A stretch of DNA of 64,000 nt, taken from Paraburkholderia hiiakae. Its GTDB lineage: Bacteria; Pseudomonadota; Gammaproteobacteria; Burkholderiales; Burkholderiaceae. Position numbers and translations under genes: made by a program. Location: positions 1 to 64,000 of the forward strand of contig NZ_CAJHCQ010000021.1 of the NCBI RefSeq assembly GCF_904848665.1, in the 5' to 3' direction. Of this stretch, positions 8,690 to 16,903 are shown piece after piece. Each line of letters opens with the position of its first letter. Positions within the stretch are counted from its first letter, which is position 1. Under the pieces are notes generated by a model that did no database searches, was not told where the DNA came from, and saw only the letters and a program-made list of their open reading frames with translations.

Positions 8690-9658
8690 ATGCTATCGAA
8701 TACCTCCGATCTCGACCTGCGGCTTATCCGCGTATTTCTCGCCGTGGTGAACGCGCGAGGCATCACGGCGGCCGAAGCGACGCTAGGCGTGCGACAGTCC
8801 ACCATCAGCACGCAGCTCCTGGCGTTGGAGGCTCGCGTCGGCTTCAGGCTCTGCGAGCGCGGGCGCGGCGGCTTTCGCCTCACGTCGAAGGGCGAGCGCT
8901 TTGTGCCGTCGGCGCGCGCGCTCATCGCGGCCACGTCCGAGTTCGTCGAGCGCCTGCGAGAGATTGACCGCAAGCTCGTCGGCACGCTCGCAATTGGCGT
9001 GATCGGGCAGGCCTCGCATATCGAGAGCGCGCGCCTCGCGCAAGCGCTAGGCGCGTTTCGCAAGCACGACCAGGCCGTGCGCTTCACGATGAAAGTGGTT
9101 GCGCCGCAGGAACTCGAAGACAGCCTCGTCAATAACCGGCTCGATATCGCGATCGGCTACTTCTGGCGCCGCGTCGCCGGCCTCGACTACACGGAACTCT
9201 TTAGCGAGCGCCAGGAGCTCTACTGCGGGCGTGGGCATGCGCTTTTCCACAAGGCGCCCCACGTCAATATCGACGGGCTGCGCGAACAGGACTGGGTCTG
9301 GCGCAGCTATCCGATTCCCGAGGAATTTGCGGGCATTGGCGACCGGCAGGTGACGGCGCGTGCCGACAGCATCGACGCGGCCACGGTCCTGATCCTGTCG
9401 GGCAGCCATATCGGCTATCTGCCGGCCGTGCACGCCGAACCGTTCGAGCAACGCGGCCTCGTCCGGGCGTTAGGGCGCGCAACGTTTGGCTACGACGTGG
9501 CGATGCATGTTGCGATCAAGCGCGGTGCCTCTGAAAATCCCATCGTGCGCACGTTCTGCGACGAACTGCTCAACGTATATGGAAGGCATGCCGCGACGCC
9601 TGCGGATTCACCGGCCCCCCTCAGCGCTAGTTACCAGAGACACTGCGCAGGCGTTTGA
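8690..9658 (+). CDS. LysR-family transcriptional regulator
   Basis: A 322-residue LysR protein. The N-terminal winged helix-turn-helix occupies about residues 8-67 (LRLIRVFLAVVNARGITAAEA, then RQSTISTQLLALEARVG), followed by a periplasmic-binding-fold effector domain from about residue 95. It lies downstream of, and in the same direction as, the catabolic genes, with a 235-base gap in which no further gene was recognised. By position it probably controls the transporter and catabolic operon, but no LysR box could be assigned with confidence. Confidence 0.9.
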   Translation: MLSNTSDLDLRLIRVFLAVVNARGITAAEATLGVRQSTISTQLLALEARVGFRLCERGRGGFRLTSKGERFVPSARALIAATSEFVERLREIDRKLVGTLAIGVIGQASHIESARLAQALGAFRKHDQAVRFTMKVVAPQELEDSLVNNRLDIAIGYFWRRVAGLDYTELFSERQELYCGRGHALFHKAPHVNIDGLREQDWVWRSYPIPEEFAGIGDRQVTARADSIDAATVLILSGSHIGYLPAVHAEPFEQRGLVRALGRATFGYDVAMHVAIKRGASENPIVRTFCDELLNVYGRHAATPADSPAPLSASYQRHCAGV

Positions 9659-9780
9659 AAATTTGGTCGGTCCGTTGGCTGGCATAAAACGGTCGTTTAA
9701 TTGTCGCAAACCAGGAGCAGGCCAATGTCCGCAGATGGCTGCGGATTCAACCCGTCGATGCGACACAATCAAAGCCGCGC

Positions 9781-11205
9781 TCAGAGGAAGCTCCTGATCA
9801 GCATCGTCACCCAACGCCAGGCACCGCCGCAGCCGGCGGCCCGGCAGCGCGCATCGGGATCCGCCAGCAGGCGGCTATTGGCGTCGCTCACCGAACTTGA
9901 GTTGCGCAGGTAGTACGCCACGCTGTCCTGCAAGGGATCGAGCCCGTCCTCAGGGATATCTATCCACAGACCGTTTTCGGTATTCAAGCGGGCCGACAGC
10001 GAATCGAAATTGAAGCTGCCGAGATAATATCGATGGTTGTCGATGAGGACCAGCTTGGCGTGCATCATGCGGTTGTCTTGGTCGGAATACTCGCGCACCT
10101 CGATCCCGGCATTCACCAAGCCGGGCAGATCGTCGGCATAGGCGCGACCGACTGCGGGGAATTCCTGCGTGATGCTCGCCAACGAGGCGCTCACCAGGAT
10201 CACGTGGACGCCGTCGCGCCGCTTGCGCTCGAGCGCCTCGCGCAGTTCCGGCACCAGGATCAGGTAGGGGTTGATGATCAGGATCTCGTGCTGCGCCGTA
10301 TCGAACGCTTGCAGCATGTCCTGCAGTGTGCCTGGCGAGCGCTTGTCGGGCCAGTCGTGGACATAGCGCAGGCGATCGCAGGCGATCGGCATCCAGGCAG
10401 GATCAAAATCCTCCCCGGAAGCGGGCGCAGCGGCGGGGTCATCAGGCGTATCGGAGGCGGTTGGTGTATCGCTAGCGGCCAGGTCCGTCGCCCGGGCTGC
10501 GCCGTCGAGCGGAGCCAGCAGCCATTCGCGCCAATAGTGGATGCGCGCCGGGTCCAGCGTCGCATAGCCGTGCGAGACGCGATAAGGACTTGCGATTTCG
10601 AGGAATTTTTCCGGCTCGGGGCGAACCACTTCCGGGCTATTCCAGAACAAGGCGAAATGCTGGTACATGGCGTGCAGGGAGGAGGCGTCCTGGCTGGCGT
10701 TGCCCGACACCATCAGATCGCGCTCGCTGAGCCAGTTGCGGAAGCTCGCATCCCAGATCGAGGTACTGCCGATCACGGCCGTGTCGCCAACCAGGAACAG
10801 CTTGTCGTGCATGCGATGCGAAATCTCGATGAGATCGGATCGTGGATGGAAGATTCGCAGTTCGATGCCGGGAGCCACCTCGTGCAGGGCGACGATCAAC
10901 TCGTCCTCGAACGCGAAGTGCGGCTCGGGGCCGATGCCATCGATCAGCAGCTTGACCGGCACGCCGCGGCGCGCGGCCTCGACCAGATGCCGCAACAGCA
11001 GGCCGCCGGTCTGATCGATTTCGAAGATGTAGGCGAGGACGCGGATCTGCTCGGCAGGCGTGGCACGGTCGACCAGCGCGATCCGCGACTGCATCAACTG
11101 ACCGTCCTCAAGACTGGCGACCAGGTCGACACATTGCGCGTGGCCGTGCAGAGAAGTGGCAAGCACGCATGCCGGAATGAGCGCCAGTCTTCTTGCTGTG
11201 GTCAT
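9781..11205 (-). CDS. Exported phospholipase D-like protein (cardiolipin-synthase-like)
   Basis: A 474-residue protein with an N-terminal signal peptide (RLALIPACVLATSLHGHAQ) and two HKD half-sites: HRMHDKLFLVGDTAVIGSTS near residue 125, and MMHAKLVLIDNHRYYLGSFNFDS near residue 385. The paired motifs form one PLD active site, used for phosphodiester hydrolysis or transphosphatidylation. A signal peptide rather than a membrane anchor suggests periplasmic or lipoprotein-like placement. An Asp/Ala/Pro-rich linker (about residues 233-258) separates the halves. The phospholipid substrate is inferred; nuclease relatives exist. Confidence 0.88.
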   Translation of the reverse strand: MTTARRLALIPACVLATSLHGHAQCVDLVASLEDGQLMQSRIALVDRATPAEQIRVLAYIFEIDQTGGLLLRHLVEAARRGVPVKLLIDGIGPEPHFAFEDELIVALHEVAPGIELRIFHPRSDLIEISHRMHDKLFLVGDTAVIGSTSIWDASFRNWLSERDLMVSGNASQDASSLHAMYQHFALFWNSPEVVRPEPEKFLEIASPYRVSHGYATLDPARIHYWREWLLAPLDGAARATDLAASDTPTASDTPDDPAAAPASGEDFDPAWMPIACDRLRYVHDWPDKRSPGTLQDMLQAFDTAQHEILIINPYLILVPELREALERKRRDGVHVILVSASLASITQEFPAVGRAYADDLPGLVNAGIEVREYSDQDNRMMHAKLVLIDNHRYYLGSFNFDSLSARLNTENGLWIDIPEDGLDPLQDSVAYYLRNSSSVSDANSRLLADPDARCRAAGCGGAWRWVTMLIRSFL

Positions 11206-11299
11206 GATGTGGCGAACTGGTTCAATGTGTCTCGGGCCCTACATTCTTGAGGGTCTGGAAGGCATTGTCGCGTGAGCGCGGTCAAGTAGCTCGCTGCTA

Positions 11300-11430
11300 C
11301 TTCGAGAAGGTAAACAGAACGGCGAGCCCGAGATAATTACCGTCGACAAGAGCGGCGCGAATCTGGCTGCACTTCAAGCACTCAGTAGACAGGACATCAG
11401 CGCAGTTGAAAAAATGGCTTTCCAGAAGGT
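11300..11430 (+). pseudogene. IS6-family transposase remnant
   Basis: An open frame through 11318-11392 reads NGEPEIITVDKSGANLAALQAL, which matches the catalytic-core stretch of IS6-family transposases around the VDKSGAN motif. After that, similarity stops and the frame ends at 11430. No start, terminal repeats or remainder of the element are visible, so this is a short scrap. The rest of the 368-base gap 11206-11573 shows no gene and includes the upstream region of the phospholipase-like gene. Confidence 0.6.
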
Positions 11431-11573
11431 CTGATTGTCGCCGATCTATGAGCACTGGGTCAGATGCTGAGTTGATGGCAACGAGTGGCGGCGGAACGGC
11501 TTTTCTCGGGTGAGTTGCTAGTCCCCGTAATTGCGCAAGCCCGCGCCTCCGAGCGCCTGTCGGCCGCCCAGGA

Positions 11574-12980
11574 TCACGCGAGGAGATAAAAGAACGTGCC
11601 CGCCAACGCGATTGTGACTGGCAACGTAATCAGCCAGGTCGCGGCGATCCTGACGAGGGTGCGCCTCTGCACGCCTTGCCCGCTGGCAGCCATCGTGCCC
11701 GCAATGCCCGACGTAATGATATGGGTCGTGCTGACGGGTAACCCCGTCAAACCCGCCGTGCCGATCAACAGTGAGCCAACGAGTTCCGAGCTTGCGCCTT
11801 GTCCTGGCGTCATTTTCTGGCGCCCGAGCCGTTCGCCGAGCGTGCGGACGACGCGCCGGTATCCGACCATCGTGCCCGCGCCGAGACAGACGGCGCTGAG
11901 TACGCGCACCCACCAGGGAGCGTATTCGACCGGCGTGCTCATCGATTTGAGCAGCATGGATGCCTGTCTGCGCTCGGCTTCGGGCACGTTCTTCTTTTGG
12001 CTGACGTATTTCATCTCTGAAACCACGTCGTACACATAGCCGCGCAACTGGGAACGGGTTGCGCGATCACCAGCTTGCACAGGCTGGTTGGCGCTGAGTG
12101 CATCTGCTTCGCGTAGCGTATCCGGCCCGGCGCGCTGAAGTGCTTGTGCGGCATTGAGACCCTGCGTCTTGACGTCGTCGCCATACTCGGCGATCAGCGG
12201 TACGGCCTGCGATCCGTATTCGCTCAATTGTTTGATCTGTCCTGCCGACTGCGGGTTTAGCGCATAAGTCGCCGGCAGCAGGCCGATAACGGTCAACATG
12301 ATGAGGCCGATGCTTTTTTGTCCGTCGTTCGTGCCATGCGAAATGCTCACTGTCGTGCACGTCGTAATCAACAGCGCGCGCATCCACCATACGGGTCTCT
12401 TTCCGTCGCGAGGCGCTTCGAGCAGATCTCCGCGTCGCACGACCATCCGCAGGATCCAATAGAGGCCTCCGGCAATAGCGAATCCGAGCACAGGGGAAAC
12501 CGCAAGCGCTTTGAGAACGGTCACGATCTGGTGCCAGTCCACGCCTTCGGCGAGGTTGCGCGATTTGAGCAACGCATCGGCGGCCGCGACGCCAATCAAC
12601 GAACCAATCACACAATGGGAACTGCTGTTCGGGATTGCGAAGTACCACGTCAGTACATTCCAAAGCAGTGCAGAAGAAAAGATCGATACGAGCATCGGGA
12701 CCGCGGGCGAGCCGTCAGGGGGCGTCAGTACGTCGGGGGGCAGGATCGTGACGAGGGCGAACGCCACCGAAATGCCACCGACAAGCACGCCAACCAGGTT
12801 CATGAGACCCGACCAGACGACTGCGGGCACCGGTTCGAGCGAGTTCGTATAGATGACGGTCGCGACTGCATTTGAGGAATCGTGGAATCCGTTGCTCACC
12901 TCGAAGGCAAGTACCATGATCAGGCAAACGACCAGCATGGCAACGACGAACGGCGACGAGGGAGCGAAATGAGCGAGCAT
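11574..12980 (-). CDS. Inorganic phosphate transporter, PiT family
   Basis: A 468-residue integral membrane protein with the duplicated PiT signature: FEVSNGFHDSSNAVATVIYTN near residue 27 and SHGTNDGQKSIGLIML in the second half, each carrying the conserved Asn-Asp or His-Asp pair. About ten hydrophobic segments are visible, plus a soluble insert at about residues 255-370. These carriers take up phosphate or a metal-phosphate complex by cation symport. The start is ATG 12980, preceded on the minus strand by CTGGAG; longer starts run into non-conserved sequence. No PhoU-like DUF47 partner gene is adjacent, although many PiT genes have one. Confidence 0.93.
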   Translation of the reverse strand: MLAHFAPSSPFVVAMLVVCLIMVLAFEVSNGFHDSSNAVATVIYTNSLEPVPAVVWSGLMNLVGVLVGGISVAFALVTILPPDVLTPPDGSPAVPMLVSIFSSALLWNVLTWYFAIPNSSSHCVIGSLIGVAAADALLKSRNLAEGVDWHQIVTVLKALAVSPVLGFAIAGGLYWILRMVVRRGDLLEAPRDGKRPVWWMRALLITTCTTVSISHGTNDGQKSIGLIMLTVIGLLPATYALNPQSAGQIKQLSEYGSQAVPLIAEYGDDVKTQGLNAAQALQRAGPDTLREADALSANQPVQAGDRATRSQLRGYVYDVVSEMKYVSQKKNVPEAERRQASMLLKSMSTPVEYAPWWVRVLSAVCLGAGTMVGYRRVVRTLGERLGRQKMTPGQGASSELVGSLLIGTAGLTGLPVSTTHIITSGIAGTMAASGQGVQRRTLVRIAATWLITLPVTIALAGTFFYLLA

Positions 12981-13453
12981 GGTGCACTCCAGAGTGCGGG
13001 ACTGCAGCGATTGCCCTTTGTGCCGCCAATGGCATGCCCAGGCGCGTGAAGATTTTGTGACCGGTTGTCTGGAAGAGGTCAGCAGATTGGTTGGAATCGC
13101 AACCTCGCAATGACGCGCACAGCCGCGTTCAATGCGGGCTGCGACAGCAGCCAGTAGAGTTACATTCGTGTACGCCCAGGAGGCGTGCGCGGGGGCGATC
13201 TGACCGCAGTAACTGCGGAATGCGTATGGAAGCCGTGCTGGGCGATGTCTTCGGCGATCTACCACTGGGCAGGCGTGCGGGTGCGCAGGGCGTCGATCCG
13301 GCGCAGCGCAGGCAGACGGTCAAGATATAGGTTGCTGCGACAGGAAGAACTGGCGCGTGGATTGCCCTGCACAATCGAGCACAGGGTCACCGCGTGCAAC
13401 CAATGTCATGGTGGTTGCGGCAGCGGCAATGCTTGCATTTCCAGCGCTTTGCG

Positions 13454-13473
13454 GGCCGACCGTGAAGTCGGCC
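13454..13473. other. Perfect 7-bp hairpin downstream of the small membrane peptide gene
   Basis: GGCCGAC (13454-13460) and GTCGGCC (13467-13473) flank a 6-base loop. It lies about 30 bases past the stop of the 24-residue minus-strand gene. It has no T-run, so a terminator role is only possible. Confidence 0.35.
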
Positions 13474-13502
13474 GCGACGCTGATCAGCCGCGCCATTCTT
13501 CG

Positions 13503-13577
13503 TTAATGAAAGATGAGATACAGAATGACAAGAACCACTAACGGTACGCCAAGAAGCCAGCCAAGCAAGTAAGGCAT
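13503..13577 (-). CDS. 24-residue single-pass membrane peptide
   Basis: A short frame encodes MPYLLGWLLGVPLVVLVILY and four more residues ending in His. Almost the whole chain is one hydrophobic helix. The minus-strand ATG at 13577 has GGGAGA seven bases upstream, so translation is credible. Similar tiny hydrophobic proteins recur in Burkholderiaceae stress regions (recollection, not a search). Function unknown. The rest of 12981-13804 shows no other supportable gene; a minus-strand stretch around 13190-13330 resembles a protein end but contains an internal stop. Confidence 0.6.
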   Translation of the reverse strand: MPYLLGWLLGVPLVVLVILYLIFH

Positions 13578-13804
13578 GATGTGTTCTCCCGCGAAGGGCT
13601 ATGTAGACCCCGCAGTGGAGAAGTCGCATGGGGCGTGCCCGGAGTCCTTGCCGGTCGCGGCGAGGCAGTGCAACCGTCTGGATGATTGAAGTTGATGAGA
13701 GGGAGAAGCGCACCTCACTCGAAACCGGTCGAGGCTCCAGAAAGATTCGCGCCGATTCTGGGCCACCCCCGTGGAGCAACTGGATCAGGCGCAGTCACGA
13801 GCGG

Positions 13805-14362
13805 TTATCGGCTGCGCCCCCCGTCAGCCTTGGCAGTTAAGGACTGGTTCCTGAAGTCCGCGGTATCCGGTGCAACAGGCTTCAGGATCAGGCTGATCTG
13901 GCCGTTCCGTTCAAGTAATGCTGAGTCGACCGCGTCGAGCGAGGTAGCGTGAAGTTTGTCGCGTACCGTTTCGTGCACGTCATCACGTGTGATAAGTGCA
14001 GCAGTCATCTGGGCATCGTCAAACTCTCCGTTCTGGTAAATCCTCCGGACCGCGCCCCCAAGCAGCCCGTCAACGAAGCTCGAACGCACGCACAGCCATC
14101 CCAGAGCCCGATGCAAAAGTACCAGCATCAACGACGCAGCTATCGTCGGAACCGCCGGAGATGCGCCCACGATGAACCGGCTCAGGGTCGCGCCAAGCAG
14201 AATTGCCACGACGTAATCGAAGGCGGAGCGTTGTCCGAAGGACCGCCTGCCCGAGATCCGGATGAGCACCAGGGCACAAAGGAAGGCCACCACTGCCCTG
14301 GCCGACATTTGCAGCGCATCGAGATCTTTTCCTTCTCCGAACAATGCAATCAGGACATTCAT
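13805..14362 (-). CDS. DUF421 (YetF/YcaP-like) membrane protein
   Basis: A 185-residue protein with three hydrophobic segments in the first 90 residues, including ALVLIRISGRRSFGQRSAFDYVVAILLG. This carries the RxSG(K/R)R...DxV pattern typical of the DUF421 group. A small soluble C-terminal domain follows. The family is uncharacterised and often stress-associated. Its start overlaps the stop of the ParB-like gene upstream by four bases (ATGA at 14359-14362), so the two are translationally coupled. Confidence 0.88.
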   Translation of the reverse strand: MNVLIALFGEGKDLDALQMSARAVVAFLCALVLIRISGRRSFGQRSAFDYVVAILLGATLSRFIVGASPAVPTIAASLMLVLLHRALGWLCVRSSFVDGLLGGAVRRIYQNGEFDDAQMTAALITRDDVHETVRDKLHATSLDAVDSALLERNGQISLILKPVAPDTADFRNQSLTAKADGGRSR

Positions 14363-14964
14363 TTTGATTTGCCTCCTCTGCCTCCCACGTGGCCAGGGAG
14401 GCCGATGGCTCGTTCGCTTTTAGCCAGCCGCACAGCTTTTCTTATAAGTGTGTTAAACGCTGAATCGCTTTCAGGGAAGGGAAGCGTGGCACGAAAGAAG
14501 TCCGCCCACCGGAACTCCGCAAGGGGGACGGTGGTCGGCTCATAGGCGCCTGCGTCGCGTACGAACGCGGCGAGGCTACGATATTCATCATCCGCCAGGT
14601 CGCGGACGTGCCGCGGCAGAGCGACGAATGGAATTCGCCTACCTTGACTGTCGTACGGGTGGACCCAGTTGCGGTTTTCCATCGTCAGCCAGAACTGTGT
14701 CGGTAAAAGGGAAGACAGGTCCGCAACGAGAACGCAGGGAGCATCGTAGATGTCGGCCTTCCACAAGGCGGCTGCGACATGATGATGGTCGATCGCGAAG
14801 GGGGTTTGTCGTGGTCCGAGAACCACGGGTATGGGCTTCTCGGCGATCGCCATCTGCAGATCATGACCTGACAGCGAGCGAAATTCGTTAGTCTTCTGTT
14901 CCACCCCGCGCAGCCCGTGGGTCGCCTGCGTTGGACGGAGCTGGTTCAGGGAAACGTTCTTCAT
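14359..14964 (-). CDS. ParB-like nuclease-fold protein (ParBc_2 type)
   Basis: A 201-residue protein. The N-terminal half carries the pattern of the putative ParB-like nuclease group: LNQLRPTQATHGLRGVEQK, PVVLGPRQTPFAIDHHHVAAAL, with the DHHH cluster at the expected active site. It has no DNA-binding helix-turn-helix like true chromosome-partitioning ParB. The start at 14964 is the first Met of the conserved part. The chemical role is unknown; the ParB/sulfiredoxin fold supports CTP or ATP hydrolysis and nuclease activity in relatives. It is coupled to the DUF421 membrane protein. Confidence 0.8.
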   Translation of the reverse strand: MKNVSLNQLRPTQATHGLRGVEQKTNEFRSLSGHDLQMAIAEKPIPVVLGPRQTPFAIDHHHVAAALWKADIYDAPCVLVADLSSLLPTQFWLTMENRNWVHPYDSQGRRIPFVALPRHVRDLADDEYRSLAAFVRDAGAYEPTTVPLAEFRWADFFRATLPFPESDSAFNTLIRKAVRLAKSERAIGLPGHVGGRGGKSK

Positions 14965-15002
14965 CGAGTATCGAGGCTTGGTAGATGGAGGACGCGGGCG
15001 TC

Positions 15003-15179
15003 TTACGGTAGGTGATTGCCGCCTGTAGCGCCGTAAATCTCGCCAGTCACGAAGCTCGATTCCTGCGAGGCCGGTACCACGTAGATTGGCGCAAGCTCGG
15101 CTGGCTGGCGCGCGAACTCCGGCCCGGGATACTGATTTGTCGGGTCTTGCATGGCGTACTGGTTGACGGTCGGTGACAT
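15003..15179 (-). pseudogene. Internally deleted short-chain dehydrogenase (YghA-like), 58-residue fusion ORF
   Basis: The first 22 residues (MQDPTNQYPGPEF) resemble the leader of YghA/general-stress-type dehydrogenases. The last 35 (RQPAELAPIYVVPASQESSFV, then TGEIYGATGGNHLP) are the C-terminal end of the same family. The roughly 230 residues between them, including the cofactor-binding fold and catalytic Tyr/Lys, are missing, yet the frame is intact. AGGAG lies eight bases before the ATG at 15179, so it may still be translated. It cannot be an enzyme. Confidence 0.75.
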
Positions 15180-15554
15180 GAGCGCTCCTGAAAGTGCGTT
15201 GCGCGTGTGGGGTGCGTACGCGGGTTAGCGCAATCGGCATTCCCTCCGTCCTGACACTTGTTGTTTCGGAGTATCGCCGCGGGCAGCCAGCGCACGAATG
15301 CGACCGACAATACGGCAAGTAGTCGCCTGAATCGTCAACGCGGGATCAACGCGTTGCAGCGCTGGGCCTGAATACTGGCGACTCGATAGTGTCGAGAGCA
15401 GATGAATGCGCTCCCGACATTTCGTATCAACAGTTAAGGCTGCGCCCGCTACCGACACCTGGGACTGCTGTCGGAATTTAATGAGCCAGCGCGTTTGCAG
15501 GTGAAGCGTTGCAGCGAATCCGTGGCGCAACACTCGCCGGTGCCAGGGTGCATG

Positions 15555-15581
15555 AAAAGAGCACCGGACGACCCGGTGCTC
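15555..15581 (-). terminator. Rho-independent terminator for the PRC-barrel gene
   Basis: On the minus strand a 9-bp perfect stem (GAGCACCGG with CCGGTGCTC, five-base loop) is followed by TTTT. It lies 40 bases past the PRC-barrel stop. Between it and 15180 no gene is recognisable. Confidence 0.7.
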
Positions 15582-15620
15582 CTGACGCTTCGAAAAGCGG
15601 GTGGGCTGAAATGACAACGC

Positions 15621-16094
15621 CTAGAGATCCATCGGGTCGCGGGGAGGAACGGCACGCTCTTCGGGCAACCCAGCGGTCGACCAGTACGGGCGGCGGTGGT
15701 AGTAATCGTGCAGCTGGGTTCCCCACGATACGTCAGCCATCGACGGCCAGTGGTCCTTGTCGAAACCCGGATCGTCCTTGATCGCCTGCGCCGACAGGTC
15801 GACGCGGAAGCACTTTTCGGCCGTGTCCAGCGTTAGCGCGCTCCACGGAATCGCGTGAAGCGTGTTGCCCATGCCGAGAAAGCCGCCTTCGGAGAGAACG
15901 GCATAGGCGATGCGGCCGCTGCGCACATCGAGCATGATGTCGGAGATCTTGCCGATATGCTCATCGTCAGCCGAGATGACCTTGTCGCCGTCGAGGGTGG
16001 CCGCAGCCATGATTTCCGGGCCCGGGCCGGCACCCGCACCGCCGCCCGTGATCTGGGCGCCCGCGCCGGTTGGTTGAGGATTGAAGGTAGTCAT
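15621..16094 (-). CDS. PRC-barrel domain stress protein
   Basis: A 157-residue soluble protein. A Gly/Ala-rich lead of about 30 residues precedes a PRC-barrel at about residues 35-105: GDKVISADDEHIGKISDIMLD, then GRIAYAVLSEGGFLG and HAIPWSALTLD. PRC barrels are small protein- or RNA-binding beta folds; this arrangement is common in stress-induced clusters with catalase and CsbD-like genes. The start at 16094 has AAGGAG seven bases upstream. It is monocistronic, with a terminator at 15555-15581. Confidence 0.88.
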   Translation of the reverse strand: MTTFNPQPTGAGAQITGGGAGAGPGPEIMAAATLDGDKVISADDEHIGKISDIMLDVRSGRIAYAVLSEGGFLGMGNTLHAIPWSALTLDTAEKCFRVDLSAQAIKDDPGFDKDHWPSMADVSWGTQLHDYYHRRPYWSTAGLPEERAVPPRDPMDL

Positions 16095-16294
16095 TGCATT
16101 GCTCCTTGGGGTTGGAGGAAACGTAAGCGCATTCGCCATGCCGCGAGGTTCGCGTGGACGGCGGAAAGAAGCGTCGGGGCTGGGAGGCGATCTGCAGCGG
16201 ATTGACCGGGAACCCGAAGTGCGGTGTAAGGGGAGTGAGGCAGTTCAGGGCGCCGCCGACCGGCACGTTGATGGACTGCCAGACAAGGACAGCC

Positions 16295-16651
16295 GTGGCG
16301 AACGTACTCATTGTGGATGACGACCAGCGGCTCCTTGAAGCCACTGCCGCACTTCTGGAGTCGGCGGGGCATACGGTGAGGTGTGCCGGAAATGGCGAAC
16401 ACGCCTTGCGGCTCGCGCGGGCGGAAAGAATCGATATCGTCCTCACGGACTATACGATGCCCGTGATGGACGGACTGCAACTGGCACGGGCCATTGATCT
16501 GGATCCCGAACTGTCGGCTATCCCCGTCGTGCTTGTTTCCGCCGTCGCGACGCCTCCAGTTGGATCGCCCATCCGTGCCAGTCTGCGCAAGCCCTTTACC
16601 GGCGAACGTCTGCTCGAACTCATTGCGCGCCTCGCGCTATGCCGGTCTTGA
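16295..16651 (+). CDS. Single-domain response regulator (CheY-like)
   Basis: A 118-residue receiver domain with all hallmarks: the acidic cluster VLIVDDD at the N terminus, the phospho-acceptor Asp in IVLTDYTMPVMDG, Ser in VVLVSAV and Lys in RKPF. There is no output domain. The start is GTG 16295, supported by AAGGA six bases upstream; the ATG at 16271 would add eight residues. It lies 250 bases before a histidine kinase gene on the same strand, and the two probably form a pair. Confidence 0.85.
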   Translation: MANVLIVDDDQRLLEATAALLESAGHTVRCAGNGEHALRLARAERIDIVLTDYTMPVMDGLQLARAIDLDPELSAIPVVLVSAVATPPVGSPIRASLRKPFTGERLLELIARLALCRS

Positions 16652-16903
16652 GAATCCTCAGCCGGGTCGGGCAGATTCACGCGTTGGGCTGTCGTTGCTC
16701 CGCTTGTTCTCCGGTGCGGCCTCCCAATTGCCTCCGCTCCGGGGAGAGGTTCGTTGTGTCCGATCACGTACGTTAGCAGCTGCGGGCCCGGCCCAGCCGC
16801 GCAAGGGGCAGATCGCCCGCCGTCAGCGTTTTTCGGTGACTTCCTTCGCCGTACGTGTCACATTGACCACGCGTACGATTTTCCAGCCGCGACGGAGAAC
16901 GGG

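Noticed and set aside
10033..11250. A 405-codon + strand frame opposite the phospholipase D-like gene
   Set aside because: The minus strand encodes both HKD motifs and a signal peptide; the + frame is Asp/His/Arg-rich without a fold.
13190..13330. Minus-strand stretch resembling the end of a small protein (ALRRIDALRTRTPAQW)
   Set aside because: It is interrupted by an in-frame stop and I could not tie it to a family, so it is not reported as a gene.
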